Source of the DNA: Promethearchaeota archaeon
GTDB taxonomy: Archaea; Asgardarchaeota; Lokiarchaeia; Sigyniarchaeales; SOKP01
Direction: 5' to 3'
Assembly (NCBI GenBank): GCA_019057355.1
Contig: DXJM01000327.1
Span: forward strand, 1-9,609
DNA: 9,609 nt
The notes below the pieces were generated by a model, which was given only the letters and a program-made list of their open reading frames with translations, ran no database searches and was not told the origin of the DNA. Position numbers and translations under genes: made by a program. Positions 1-7,077 of this stretch are shown here, in pieces (position 1 is the stretch's first letter; the number at the start of each line of letters is the position of its first letter).

Positions 1-219
1 CATCCGAGCTATGCACAAGGATATTACGACCGTGACAATCAATTCTATGTGGACTGGTATGAAATATCCAAAGACCAGGGAAAAATGGAGGATTATATCG
101 CTCAATGGATAACTGGAATTTCCGGAAGGGAAGAATACATAGAAAAATTAGGTCTGGAAAAAGTGAGCAGACTAAAAGCAGGAACCCGATTGGCTGCTCC
201 TGTAAATTATGGCTACTGA
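1..219 (+). CDS. CoA-transferase alpha subunit (glutaconate CoA-transferase A/IpdA type), 3' end only
   Basis: The reading frame is open from the first base and ends at TGA 217-219, giving the last 72 residues of a longer protein cut by the window edge. It begins HPSYAQGYYDRDNQFYVDWY and includes a conserved-looking ISGREEYIEKLG stretch and a C-terminal NYGY. These are typical of the C-terminus of class I CoA-transferase alpha subunits of the glutaconate CoA-transferase/IpdA group (COG1788). The alpha subunit binds the CoA moiety and pairs with a beta subunit that carries the catalytic glutamate. The beta-subunit gene follows 31 nt downstream, so the two form one operon and presumably one heteromeric cytoplasmic enzyme. 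The substrate cannot be told from this fragment: glutaconate, other acyl-CoAs, or steroid-ring intermediates as for IpdAB are all possible. Confidence 0.85.
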   Translation, partial: HPSYAQGYYDRDNQFYVDWYEISKDQGKMEDYIAQWITGISGREEYIEKLGLEKVSRLKAGTRLAAPVNYGY

Positions 220-237
220 TGATTGAGAATAATTGAT

Positions 238-244
238 AAGGGAG
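238..244 (+). promoter_or_regulatory. Ribosome binding site deciding the beta-subunit start
   Basis: AAGGGAG lies six bases before ATG 251. A second AAGGAG at 245-250 directly abuts the ATG and is too close to be used. The site overlaps the alternative TTG start at 233, arguing against that start. Confidence 0.6.
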
Positions 245-250
245 AAGGAG

Positions 251-1018
251 ATGACTTCGTTTACGCCTGATGAAATCATGGTGACAAGGGCTGCAAATGA
301 GCTCAGGAACGGTGAAGTTGTATTTGTGGGCATCGGACTGCCGAATTTAGCCTGCAACCTGGCACGAAGACTTCAAGCTCCTGGTCTTATCCTCATCTAT
401 GAATCAGGAGCAGTGGGAGCAGTGCCGTCCCGTCTTCCGCTTTCTATCGGCGACCCTTGTCTTGTTACTGATTCTATCTCTGTCTGTTCGATGGTTGAAG
501 TATTCAATTACTATCTTCAAGGAGGCTTGATCGATGTTGGATTTCTTGGAGGAGCTCAGGTTGATAGATTTGGTAACATCAACTCTACAGTTATCGGAGA
601 CTATCAAAATCCTAAGGTACGTCTTCCTGGCAGTGGGGGAGCCTGCGAGATATCCATTCATGCTAAAAAAATCATCATCATATTGAAACAGAACAAAAAA
701 ACCTTTCCCGAAAAAATTGATTTCATTACGACTCCTGGTTTTATCGATCGAAGAAATTTGAGAAAGAAATACGGGATGCCTGGAAGAGGCCCTGCCCTTG
801 TTATCACAGATCTTGGCGTATACACTTTCTCCCAAGAATCATTCGAGATGGTACTCACAGAGATCCATCCGCCTAATCCTTCAATTGAAAAAATCAAGAA
901 TAATATATCTTGGGATTTAAAAATCAGCAACTCACTTAAGACAACAAAGCCACCAACTGAAGGAGAGTTGGATATCATAAGGAAAGAACTCGACCCAGAA
1001 AGAATATATATCCGTTAA
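251..1018 (+). CDS. CoA-transferase beta subunit (glutaconate CoA-transferase B/IpdB type)
   Basis: This is a 255-aa protein if started at ATG 251, which has AAGGGAG at 238-244 six bases upstream. A TTG at 233 would add six residues but lies inside the ribosome binding region, so I prefer 251. Residues 20-36 (NGEVVFVGIGLPNLACN) and 50-53 (YESG) match class I CoA-transferase beta subunits. E51 corresponds to the glutamate that forms the enzyme-CoA thioester in glutaconate CoA-transferase. GFLGGAQVDRFGNINSTVIG (98-117) and the glycine-rich GSGG (127-130) are further family signatures. Length is normal for the family. It partners with the alpha subunit just upstream and acts in the cytoplasm on short or ring-derived acyl-CoAs. 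Family-level function is secure; the substrate is not. IpdAB relatives can act as hydrolases rather than transferases, so annotation as glutaconate CoA-transferase should be read as a family label. Confidence 0.9.
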   Translation: MTSFTPDEIMVTRAANELRNGEVVFVGIGLPNLACNLARRLQAPGLILIYESGAVGAVPSRLPLSIGDPCLVTDSISVCSMVEVFNYYLQGGLIDVGFLGGAQVDRFGNINSTVIGDYQNPKVRLPGSGGACEISIHAKKIIIILKQNKKTFPEKIDFITTPGFIDRRNLRKKYGMPGRGPALVITDLGVYTFSQESFEMVLTEIHPPNPSIEKIKNNISWDLKISNSLKTTKPPTEGELDIIRKELDPERIYIR

Positions 1019-1052
1019 AAAACATTATTTTATTTATTATCAATAATTTACG

Positions 1053-1080
1053 ACAATATGTCGGCATGCCGACATTTTGT
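1053..1080. repeat. Near-perfect 28-bp palindrome upstream of parA
   Basis: The core at 1058-1075 is a perfect 18-bp palindrome, ATGTCGGCATGCCGACAT. Symmetry extends a further four base pairs on each side beyond one mismatched position, giving 28 bp in all (1053-1080). It is markedly GC-rich within AT-rich surroundings and lies 69 bp before the parA start. The inner 16-mer TGTCGGCATGCCGACA has the length and the TGT...ACA ends of Spo0J-type parS sites, but its centre differs from the consensus TGTTTCACGTGAAACA. It could be a variant parS, an operator for autoregulation of parAB, or the stem of a transcription terminator. I see no second copy in the window. Confidence 0.75.
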
Positions 1081-1092
1081 TTATTTTTTCCT
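1058..1092 (+). terminator. Possible intrinsic terminator of the CoA-transferase operon
   Basis: As RNA, the palindrome can fold into a seven-base-pair GC-rich stem closed by a four-base CATG loop. It is followed by a T-rich tract (TTTTGTTTATTTTTTCC), about 40 nt after the beta-subunit stop. This is the layout of a rho-independent terminator. The same bases are also a candidate protein-binding palindrome, and sequence alone cannot separate the two. Confidence 0.5.
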
Positions 1093-1120
1093 TGATATTT
1101 CATCTCTTTTTTTATATGTT
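1092..1120 (+). promoter_or_regulatory. Candidate promoter for parAB
   Basis: TTGATA at 1092-1097 (five of six matches to the -35 consensus) is spaced 17 bp from TATGTT at 1115-1120 (four of six matches to the -10). This would start transcription roughly 20 bp before the TTG start of parA. The palindrome ends 11 bp upstream of the -35 element, where a bound protein could influence this promoter. The -10 is weak, so the call is tentative. Confidence 0.35.
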
Positions 1121-1148
1121 ACCTTCTAAATAAACAAGGAGATATTTT

Positions 1149-1913
1149 TTGATCATTGCTGTTGCCAACCAAAAAGGAGGGGTAGGGAAGACCACAACAG
1201 CCCTTAATGTTTCTTCCGCTCTTGCTTTTATGGGAAAAAGCACGCTGCTTATCGATACGGATCCACAAGCCCACAGCACCATCTCATGTGTCAAAGAGCC
1301 ATCACTATATGACAAGTCTCTCTACGACGTATTGGTAAAAAACGATGAAAACATCAGCAACCATATCGTAAGCACAACCATTCCTGGTCTCAATATTGTT
1401 ATATCTAAAATTTCAATGGCGAAATTGGAACCAACATTACTAGGAGAAATTGATGGCCATTACAGGTTAAAAGACGTCATTGAACCCATCAGAAGAAAAT
1501 ATGATTTTATAATTATCGACACACCTCCCACACTCGGAATAATCACATTAAATGCTTTGGTCGCAGCTGACGCTATAATTATACCTATTCAATCTTCATA
1601 TCTGAGTCTTGAAGGCACAGATGACCTTCTAGAAACTATTGACAAAGTGAAAAAGGTCGCAAATCCTAATCTTCATATACTTGGAATACTCATCACTTTG
1701 CATGATAAAAGAACGAACATTTCAAGGGATGTGGTCAATAAAATAAAGAAAGTATTTGGAAAAAAGGTTTTTAAAACAATAATTTCTAAAAGCGTCAAAC
1801 TTGAGGAAAGCCCTGCTTATAAAGAGTCTATTTTCACTTATGCTCCTTATTCTGTTGGATCAATTCAATATAAGCAAGTCGCTAAGGAGATATTAAAGCG
1901 TGCAAAAAACTAA
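1149..1913 (+). CDS. parA: ParA/Soj-family chromosome or plasmid partition ATPase
   Basis: This 254-aa P-loop ATPase begins MIIAVANQKGGVGKTTT, the deviant Walker A motif of ParA/MinD proteins, with signature lysine K9 and catalytic-loop K14. Walker A-prime is LLIDTDPQ (33-40) and Walker B is IIIDTPPTLG (121-130, D124). The start is TTG 1149, with AAGGAG at 1136-1141 seven bases upstream; no residues before the P-loop are needed, so this start is firm. Length and absence of an N-terminal HTH place it with small chromosomal-type Soj or type Ib plasmid ParA proteins, rather than long P1-type ParA, which are HTH-autorepressors. ParA binds DNA nonspecifically as an ATP dimer and is released by ParB bound at parS, moving or positioning DNA in the cell. 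parB follows with a 14-nt overlap, so the two are translationally coupled. Nothing in the sequence suggests inactivation. Confidence 0.95.
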   Translation: MIIAVANQKGGVGKTTTALNVSSALAFMGKSTLLIDTDPQAHSTISCVKEPSLYDKSLYDVLVKNDENISNHIVSTTIPGLNIVISKISMAKLEPTLLGEIDGHYRLKDVIEPIRRKYDFIIIDTPPTLGIITLNALVAADAIIIPIQSSYLSLEGTDDLLETIDKVKKVANPNLHILGILITLHDKRTNISRDVVNKIKKVFGKKVFKTIISKSVKLEESPAYKESIFTYAPYSVGSIQYKQVAKEILKRAKN

Positions 1914-2739
1914 AAAAACAGGGTTACCAGAATTTATCGATATGAAGCACGACCGCCATTTTGTCGATCTTATATCAACTCGTGTAAAAGGTCCACAAAT
2001 CAGAATGATTCCTGTCAATAAAATCGATCCTAATCCTCGTCAAGCCAGAAGCGAATTAGGAGAAATGAAAGAATTGATGGATTCTATAAAGTCTAAAGGT
2101 ATTCTGGAACCAATATTGGTCCGGCCTAAAGGTGGCCGTTATGAGATTATTGCCGGTGAAAGGCGCTTTATGGCATCTAAGAAAGTGGGAATAGATGAAA
2201 TTCCTTGTATTGAGATGATTGTCAGCGACAACGAAGCCATGGAATTAACTTTAATAGAAAATTTACAGAGAAAAGACCTTGATGCATTTGAAGAAGCAGA
2301 TGGACTTAGATCCCTAGCTGAAAATTACGCTTACAGTCATGATGAGATATCAAAAAAAATTGGAAAAGCTAGATCCACAGTAACCGAAATGATTAATATA
2401 AGTAAAATACCGGAAGATATTAGAAACTTATGCAAAAATCAAGATATTATGAGCCGCAGTACTCTTGTAGAAATAGCAAAACAAAAAAATGAAGAAGCAA
2501 TGCTAAAACTCATTACTGAAATAAAGGAAAGAGACTTAAGAAGAGAAGACACAAGAGAACTTTCTAAAAAATTAAAGGGATCAATGAAAAAGATGAGGCA
2601 TTTTATATACAATTACATACCTACTAAAGCTGATTTTTATAGATTGAGAATAGAATTCAAGAAACAGTCTGTGACTAAAGAAGAGATAATACAAATATTG
2701 GAAGAAGTGATTAATAAACTAAAGAAAGAAAAAGAATGA
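1900..2739 (+). CDS. parB: ParB/Spo0J-family parS-binding CTPase
   Basis: This 279-aa protein starts at GTG 1900, inside the end of parA, with AGGAGA at 1885-1890 nine bases upstream. After a short variable leader, the N-terminal CTP-binding domain spans about 34-125. It carries IPVNKIDPNPRQAR (37-50), EPILVRP (70-76), the nucleotide-binding GERRF motif (86-90) and ENLQR (120-124). An HTH DNA-binding domain follows at about 140-175 (YSHDEISKKIGKARSTVTEM). The lysine-rich C-terminus, about 225-279, resembles the dimerisation domain of Spo0J. Length is close to that of chromosomal ParB. It should load at a parS site and slide as a clamp; the nearest candidate site is the palindrome before parA. 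No copy of the canonical parS is visible in this window. The gene faces the convergent KTSC/HerA operon. Confidence 0.93.
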   Translation: MQKTKKTGLPEFIDMKHDRHFVDLISTRVKGPQIRMIPVNKIDPNPRQARSELGEMKELMDSIKSKGILEPILVRPKGGRYEIIAGERRFMASKKVGIDEIPCIEMIVSDNEAMELTLIENLQRKDLDAFEEADGLRSLAENYAYSHDEISKKIGKARSTVTEMINISKIPEDIRNLCKNQDIMSRSTLVEIAKQKNEEAMLKLITEIKERDLRREDTRELSKKLKGSMKKMRHFIYNYIPTKADFYRLRIEFKKQSVTKEEIIQILEEVINKLKKEKE

Positions 2740-2922
2740 ATATAGATAAAAAGTAAAAAAGTTGACATAATATATCTTATGCGACGTTAATTTCCACATA
2801 AATATAACTGATTGATATCACTTAAGATGGGAATTCCCACCCCATGTGAATATCTCAACCGCCCATATTTTATGCAGTTTTTTGAAATTTTCATGGATTT
2901 TTCTTATATATAATTTCACTTA
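2740..2922. other. Convergent intergenic region between parB and the defence operon
   Basis: This 183-bp AT-rich gap lies between the 3' ends of two convergent operons. I see no strong bidirectional terminator hairpin. It contains a perfect 12-bp palindrome, TGGGAATTCCCA, at 2828-2839. A 28-codon + strand frame at 2827-2913 begins on the same ATG, but lacks a ribosome binding site and resembles nothing I know. No RNA gene is evident. Confidence 0.5.
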
Positions 2923-3132
2923 TTACATTCTCGCGTATCTATATACTCCCTTTATTTGGCTGTGAAGAAATTTTCCTTTAGAATCAGCTTTCATAAGGTT
3001 TTCATGCACTCTAGGCGGTACGTCAAAATATTGATAAATGTTACCATTTGCAAATTCAACTTCGAGAGTCATAGATTCTTGATCGTAGCCAATGCTATTA
3101 ATATTGCTAGAATCAACCGGTATTCTCTCCAT
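2923..3132 (-). CDS. KTSC-domain small protein, last gene of the SIR2-HerA operon
   Basis: A complete 69-aa protein starts at ATG 3130-3132 with GGAGG (3139-3143) six bases upstream. Almost the whole length matches the KTSC domain, a fold found at the C-terminus of some lysyl-tRNA synthetases and as stand-alone small bacterial proteins. Visible features are SIGYDQESMTLEVEFANGNI (13-32), the aromatic YQYFDVP (33-39), and the closing ADSKGKF (49-55) with IKGVYRYAR (60-68). Its function is unknown at the family level. It begins 18 nt after the herA stop in the same direction, so it is very probably co-transcribed with the defence genes. It could be a structural adaptor or regulator of the HerA complex, but that is inference from position only. 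Confidence 0.85.
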   Translation of the reverse strand: MERIPVDSSNINSIGYDQESMTLEVEFANGNIYQYFDVPPRVHENLMKADSKGKFLHSQIKGVYRYARM

Positions 3133-3150
3133 ATTAATCCTCCGAGGTTC

Positions 3151-4998
3151 CTATTTATTTATTATTCTTTTAGATTTTGGATTTTGTCTACGCCATACTT
3201 CAAGAACATCTTTGTAATCGGATACTTCCCTTTGTCTATTCCATCCTCCAGGATGTTTTTCGTCATAAACTAAAGGATCACAGCTATCAGGTCTTCTGTC
3301 CCTTGCTGGGGGCTCTATAAGAGTTCGCATAGGAAGATGTACCGATTCCCCAACAATTATAGCTTCACCTACGCGAAGTGAAGGGAGCATCGAAAATAGA
3401 CCCTCAAGGTTATCTGATACTGCACCAGTAACATGCGCACGATCTGTCGAATTAGCAAGACGCATTGCAAAAATTGTACCGCATTGTGAAAGTATTGTTG
3501 GATCTATTTCTGATGGCCTTTGGCTAACAACCATTGCTCCGAGTCCGTATTTCCTTCCTTCTTTAACTATACGACGTGCAGCTTGAGCAGCAACTTCTTC
3601 ATTACCTTGATTCAAATAAGTGTGTGCTTCCTCAAGGACGATGAATAGTGGTCTTTCACGCCCACCTTCTGATAAGTTGCGCGCCCAAAAAAGAGCATCA
3701 AAAACTATACGTAACAAGACTCCAATTAAGTGTGTTAAAACTGAAACAGGTATTCCAGATAAATCAAGTATTGTAATTGCACGAGAGCCGCCAACCCATG
3801 CTTCAAGAAGGATGTCAAGATCCTCGTTTGGAATACCTTCCACATTTGGATACCATGGTCCAGGTCGAAAAAGAAAATCATAACGAGGATCTCGGAGCTT
3901 TGATGCGAGTCCATGTAGGGGACGTCTTAAATTAAAAGGGCTTGAGCTCAAATATATTTTTTGTTCCCCTGATGCCTGAGAATGAGGTACATATTTTGGA
4001 GGAATTACTTTCAGAGGGTCGCCGACTTGTATTGGGCTTTTGCTTTCATCTAATAATAGCGCTTCTGTTTGTTCTGATTGACCTCCTGCGACCAAGTGGG
4101 TTGCATTTACTAGTCGATGCAAGTCGAACCAAAGCTTGTGAATACTAAACGGGACTGGGCTATCAACTGTTAAGTTATCTTCTGTTACCCCTTCACGTGC
4201 TTGTATTCTCATTGCGTTAAGCTTGAGTTCTGTTACTTTTTCCATTACTGCTCCACGCTCCGTATCGCCAAGAACCCCAAATGTAACTGTCATCAGTTCA
4301 TCAAAGGTCATGGCCCAATATGGAATGTAGAGAGGCCTTTCGTCACGTTTTTCATCTGCATGTACACGAAAAACAGTCGCTCGGTCACGTAAAGCCGCGA
4401 AATATTCTCCATGTATATCAAGAATCATGATTCGAGCTGACGGATAATACTCAGAATCTGATAGCGATAGGAGTAAATTCGCGACTGTAGTTGATTTCCC
4501 TGCTCCTGTTGTTCCAACAATGGCGCTGTGTCGTGTAATTAAGTTGTCTATATTTACAAGGGCAGGGATTGAAGCAGCGCTTGCGAGGCTTCCTACTGAA
4601 ACGAAATTTGGAGCATCTGGTCGTCCATAGATTCGAACTAAATCATGCTCGGTAACAAGATGCACCTCGTCACCAATTGTAGGATATTGTGAAATACCTC
4701 GTTTAAATTCTCCTTTTCGTTGACCTTCTCCTATTAATTGCACTTTCATCCAGCGGTATCCGAAGGGTTCAATTTCAGCTAATTTTTCTGGTACCGCCCC
4801 AGCACCAACTTGGGATACTATACCAAATAAATCCATAAATCCTATTGGAATACGTACAAAGCTGCCAATCTGTCCTATTCTATATCCGTGACCTTCAATG
4901 AAAGCCAAGCCAGATACAGTATCTTTATCTAATGCGATACTAATCGTTGCACCCTGAACGTCTTGAACACTTCCTAAAAAAGTTGGATTATTTGGCAT
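3151..4998 (-). CDS. herA: HerA-type hexameric ATPase/translocase of a SIR2-HerA defence system
   Basis: This 615-aa protein starts at ATG 4996-4998 with GAGGTGA about five bases upstream, and overlaps the end of the SIR2 gene by 11 nt. The N-terminal 130 or so residues look like a HAS-barrel (IGSFVRIPIGFMDLFGIVSQ, 44-63). The RecA-like ATPase follows, with Walker A GTTGAGKST (162-170, K168), a conserved ILDIHGEY (192-199), Walker B LFIVLEEAH (451-459, E456/E457), and the region EGRKYGLGAMVVSQRPSEID (480-499) that precedes candidate arginine fingers. This is the FtsK/HerA superfamily with a DUF87 core, and the length fits bacterial HerA found with SIR2. HerA normally forms a hexamer that translocates DNA. 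In SIR2-HerA it assembles with SIR2 and is needed for antiphage activity, as published for related pairs. All catalytic motifs appear intact. Its partner is most likely the overlapping SIR2, but the nuclease gene upstream is a second possible partner, by analogy with HerA-NurA. Confidence 0.93.
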   Translation of the reverse strand: MPNNPTFLGSVQDVQGATISIALDKDTVSGLAFIEGHGYRIGQIGSFVRIPIGFMDLFGIVSQVGAGAVPEKLAEIEPFGYRWMKVQLIGEGQRKGEFKRGISQYPTIGDEVHLVTEHDLVRIYGRPDAPNFVSVGSLASAASIPALVNIDNLITRHSAIVGTTGAGKSTTVANLLLSLSDSEYYPSARIMILDIHGEYFAALRDRATVFRVHADEKRDERPLYIPYWAMTFDELMTVTFGVLGDTERGAVMEKVTELKLNAMRIQAREGVTEDNLTVDSPVPFSIHKLWFDLHRLVNATHLVAGGQSEQTEALLLDESKSPIQVGDPLKVIPPKYVPHSQASGEQKIYLSSSPFNLRRPLHGLASKLRDPRYDFLFRPGPWYPNVEGIPNEDLDILLEAWVGGSRAITILDLSGIPVSVLTHLIGVLLRIVFDALFWARNLSEGGRERPLFIVLEEAHTYLNQGNEEVAAQAARRIVKEGRKYGLGAMVVSQRPSEIDPTILSQCGTIFAMRLANSTDRAHVTGAVSDNLEGLFSMLPSLRVGEAIIVGESVHLPMRTLIEPPARDRRPDSCDPLVYDEKHPGGWNRQREVSDYKDVLEVWRRQNPKSKRIINK

Positions 4999-6208
4999 TT
5001 GTCACCTCAAATCGTTGCCAGGTTTCGCCTATAAGCTCGTTAAGAAATGTTCCAAATACAACATAGTCCGCGAGACACATTTCTGCCTTGTATTTACTCT
5101 TTTTTTCATCTGGATCGGATGGCGCCCATTTTACATATTCTTGACTATTTTCTTGTATAGATTCGAAATTTATTTCGGTCCATCTTGCTTGATGCCCTCC
5201 AATTAAAGCTTCATCTTTTGCAAGAAGGCTTAAGTTTGAGCGATCGAGAGCAAGTTTAATTGCTTTATTATATTTTTTTAAATTTCCAAACAATAAAGCG
5301 AAAGCAGTGCCAGTTGGATTACCCTGGAGCCCCTGAACAATAACTTCATTTATATGATCATCACGAAAAGAATAACCGCAGAGGATTAAAGCCATAGATG
5401 GCTGTTTCAGAAATGCTCGTAATCTATCTATCATAGCAAGATATGGCATTCTACGGCTCTCATCATATTTAAGATGCGAAGGATGAATAACTCGTTTTAA
5501 ACATTGTTCTTCTGCACTGCCTCGAAATACATGCCTCATCTCATTTTGATACCAATTAATGGATCCATGTAGTTTCCATAATCGAATCCAGCGGGGCGGA
5601 AGTTCATCTTGCTCAATTGCACGTATGTTAAAAAGCGGTTTGTGTGATCCTGCAAAGCCGTCAAAATACGGTACACAAAGATCCTCAAGAGCCTGTTCCA
5701 TAAGAAGATCATAATTAGTTGTAAATATTTCAACGGGCATAGCGCGGTTAATAGCATCTGCCCAAGCAGCAAGTTGATGATAAGGAGTCTCATTCGAGGG
5801 CAAAGATTTGTTTGCCAAATCATGTATAATGCGGCATATCTCAAAATCCAAAATATCAAGATCTTTTGCATTAAATCCACGTACTGTGTCATTGCCTACT
5901 ACTGCTCGAAGTGCACGAATATGACTAAGGAAATCTTCAACATTTGGAGCTTCGTTTCCATCCTTTAAAAAATGCTCTTTCAATTTCTTAAACAGCACTT
6001 TATATTCATTAGATTGAGACAATGCTTCTTGTACAATCGTAGTCATTCCTGCTATGTCTGGAATTAATGGCATGATCTTATCATTCACTTTAGTTTTTAT
6101 CGAAAGCGGACAACCTGCGCCGAGAAAAAATCCTAACGGTTTTTTATCTTGCGAAAGACATTGCTGAAGAAGGTTTATTTGTCGTATAGGTTCATGTTCA
6201 ATGTTCAT
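4988..6208 (-). CDS. SIR2-family NADase effector of a SIR2-HerA defence system
   Basis: This 406-aa protein starts at ATG 6206-6208 with GGAGG (6215-6219) six bases upstream. The SIR2-like NAD-binding core is recognisable by GFFLGAGCPLS (26-36), FTTNYDLLMEQAL (162-174), WKLHGSINW (211-219, H214), and CGYSFRDDHIN (277-287). N165 and H214 are, by motif, the likely NAD-hydrolysis residues. Members of this branch act as NAD+ glycohydrolases in phage defence rather than as deacetylases, and no zinc-binding cysteine quartet of classical sirtuins is visible. Its stop overlaps the start of herA by 11 nt, so the two products are translationally coupled and expected to form one complex. The nuclease gene ends 44 nt upstream with no room for a separate promoter. 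Expected output is NAD+ depletion and growth arrest on infection. The family is firm; the trigger is unknown. Confidence 0.9.
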   Translation of the reverse strand: MNIEHEPIRQINLLQQCLSQDKKPLGFFLGAGCPLSIKTKVNDKIMPLIPDIAGMTTIVQEALSQSNEYKVLFKKLKEHFLKDGNEAPNVEDFLSHIRALRAVVGNDTVRGFNAKDLDILDFEICRIIHDLANKSLPSNETPYHQLAAWADAINRAMPVEIFTTNYDLLMEQALEDLCVPYFDGFAGSHKPLFNIRAIEQDELPPRWIRLWKLHGSINWYQNEMRHVFRGSAEEQCLKRVIHPSHLKYDESRRMPYLAMIDRLRAFLKQPSMALILCGYSFRDDHINEVIVQGLQGNPTGTAFALLFGNLKKYNKAIKLALDRSNLSLLAKDEALIGGHQARWTEINFESIQENSQEYVKWAPSDPDEKKSKYKAEMCLADYVVFGTFLNELIGETWQRFEVTNAK

Positions 6209-6252
6209 GGTGAGCCTCCAGAAAAAAGCTATTTATTCTTATAAAGAAAAAC

Positions 6253-7077
6253 CTATTTATTTTTTGTTCCTTTACAATCAGGATATTTTAAACAAGACCA
6301 GAATTCACCATACTGACCTTTTCTTAAGCTCATTGGCCCTCCACATTGTGGACAGCTCGGTATTTGAATATTTGGCTCATTTGCATCATTGCAGGTAACA
6401 ACTTCACTTCTGAACCTTCCTGATCTTTCAAGGAACGCACACCAATTGCAATTATCCGGATCTGGAGATGGCAAGGGTCCGTCCAAAAGATGAATTACTT
6501 CACGCAGGAAACAGTAAAACGATTCATCATCTCGAGGAATTTCGATCCAGTCCATGTTACCTTGGAAAGCCTGGCGGTGTAACGAAATCAATTCACATTT
6601 ATCAGGAGAAAAATACAGAAGTCCAAGCTTAGATATTGGTTTAAGCTCGATGGCTCCTTCAGCTGGGTTTTCTAATGCAATAGTGTATGCGTGGAGCTGG
6701 CGACTATATAAATTTGTCTTTTCTTCTGCAGGATTCCCTGTTTTAAAATCTAAGATAGCATAAGAGCCGTCATCTAGAGTGGCGACTACGTCAAAGCGAC
6801 CACTTATATGAAAGGAACTGTCACATCCTGCTAGTTGAATTAGCTTTGATCTAACGCGTTTCTCTCCGTAAGTGACAATTCCTGGGGGAAGATCAGGGCA
6901 AAATTTTTCAGTTCGCATATCTGAAAAATAATTCTTTTGGAGTCCTGCAATGACACTAAATATGCCTGGGATAGGAATTGAAGGTTGCGATATTCCATGC
7001 TTTACTTTTAATACGAAACAATGTTTACACTGATCGTACAGAAAAGTGAGATCTGATGGGCTTAGTTTGTATTCCAT
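6253..7077 (-). CDS. Cas4-like PD-(D/E)XK nuclease fused to a topoisomerase-type C4 zinc finger
   Basis: This 274-aa protein starts at ATG 7075-7077; GGGGAG lies about ten bases upstream (7088-7093). The nuclease core has GRFD (93-96), the catalytic ILDFKTG (108-114, D110 and K112), and the QLHAY helix motif (127-131), the standard order for RecB/Cas4-type PD-(D/E)XK enzymes. Cysteines C17 and C20 (CKHC) before the core and C210 and C213 (CNWC) after it could ligate an iron-sulfur cluster, as in Cas4 and AddB, although the two-plus-two arrangement differs from the usual one-plus-three. Residues 242-271 form a zf-C4 topoisomerase finger: CPQCGGPM, then an aromatic-rich GEFWSC, then YPDCKGT (C242, C245, C262, C268). 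Such fingers bind single-stranded DNA. It is the first gene of the operon that includes SIR2 and HerA. It is not part of the minimal SIR2-HerA pair, so its role is uncertain: DNA-end processing, target sensing, or a second effector. No cas genes are nearby. Confidence 0.85.
   Translation of the reverse strand: MEYKLSPSDLTFLYDQCKHCFVLKVKHGISQPSIPIPGIFSVIAGLQKNYFSDMRTEKFCPDLPPGIVTYGEKRVRSKLIQLAGCDSSFHISGRFDVVATLDDGSYAILDFKTGNPAEEKTNLYSRQLHAYTIALENPAEGAIELKPISKLGLLYFSPDKCELISLHRQAFQGNMDWIEIPRDDESFYCFLREVIHLLDGPLPSPDPDNCNWCAFLERSGRFRSEVVTCNDANEPNIQIPSCPQCGGPMSLRKGQYGEFWSCLKYPDCKGTKNK

Noticed and set aside
233..250. TTG start giving a 261-aa CoA-transferase beta subunit
   Set aside because: The added six codons coincide with the ribosome binding sequence of ATG 251, and family members begin close to the position given by 251.
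2828..2839. TGGGAATTCCCA as a second partition or operator site
   Set aside because: Only 12 bp, unrelated to the palindrome before parA, and located between convergent 3' ends where no promoter needs control.
2827..2913. 28-codon + strand frame in the parB/KTSC gap
   Set aside because: No ribosome binding site, no recognisable family, and AT-rich chance frames of this size are common.
3151..6208. HerA-NurA DNA-end resection pair of archaeal type
   Set aside because: The gene overlapping herA is a SIR2 NADase, and the start sites and promoter look bacterial. The nuclease two genes away is Cas4-like rather than NurA-like.
6253..7077. Part of a CRISPR-Cas locus because of the Cas4-like nuclease
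   Set aside because: No cas1, cas2 or effector gene and no repeat-spacer array are present; the domain is widespread outside CRISPR and here belongs to a SIR2-HerA operon.
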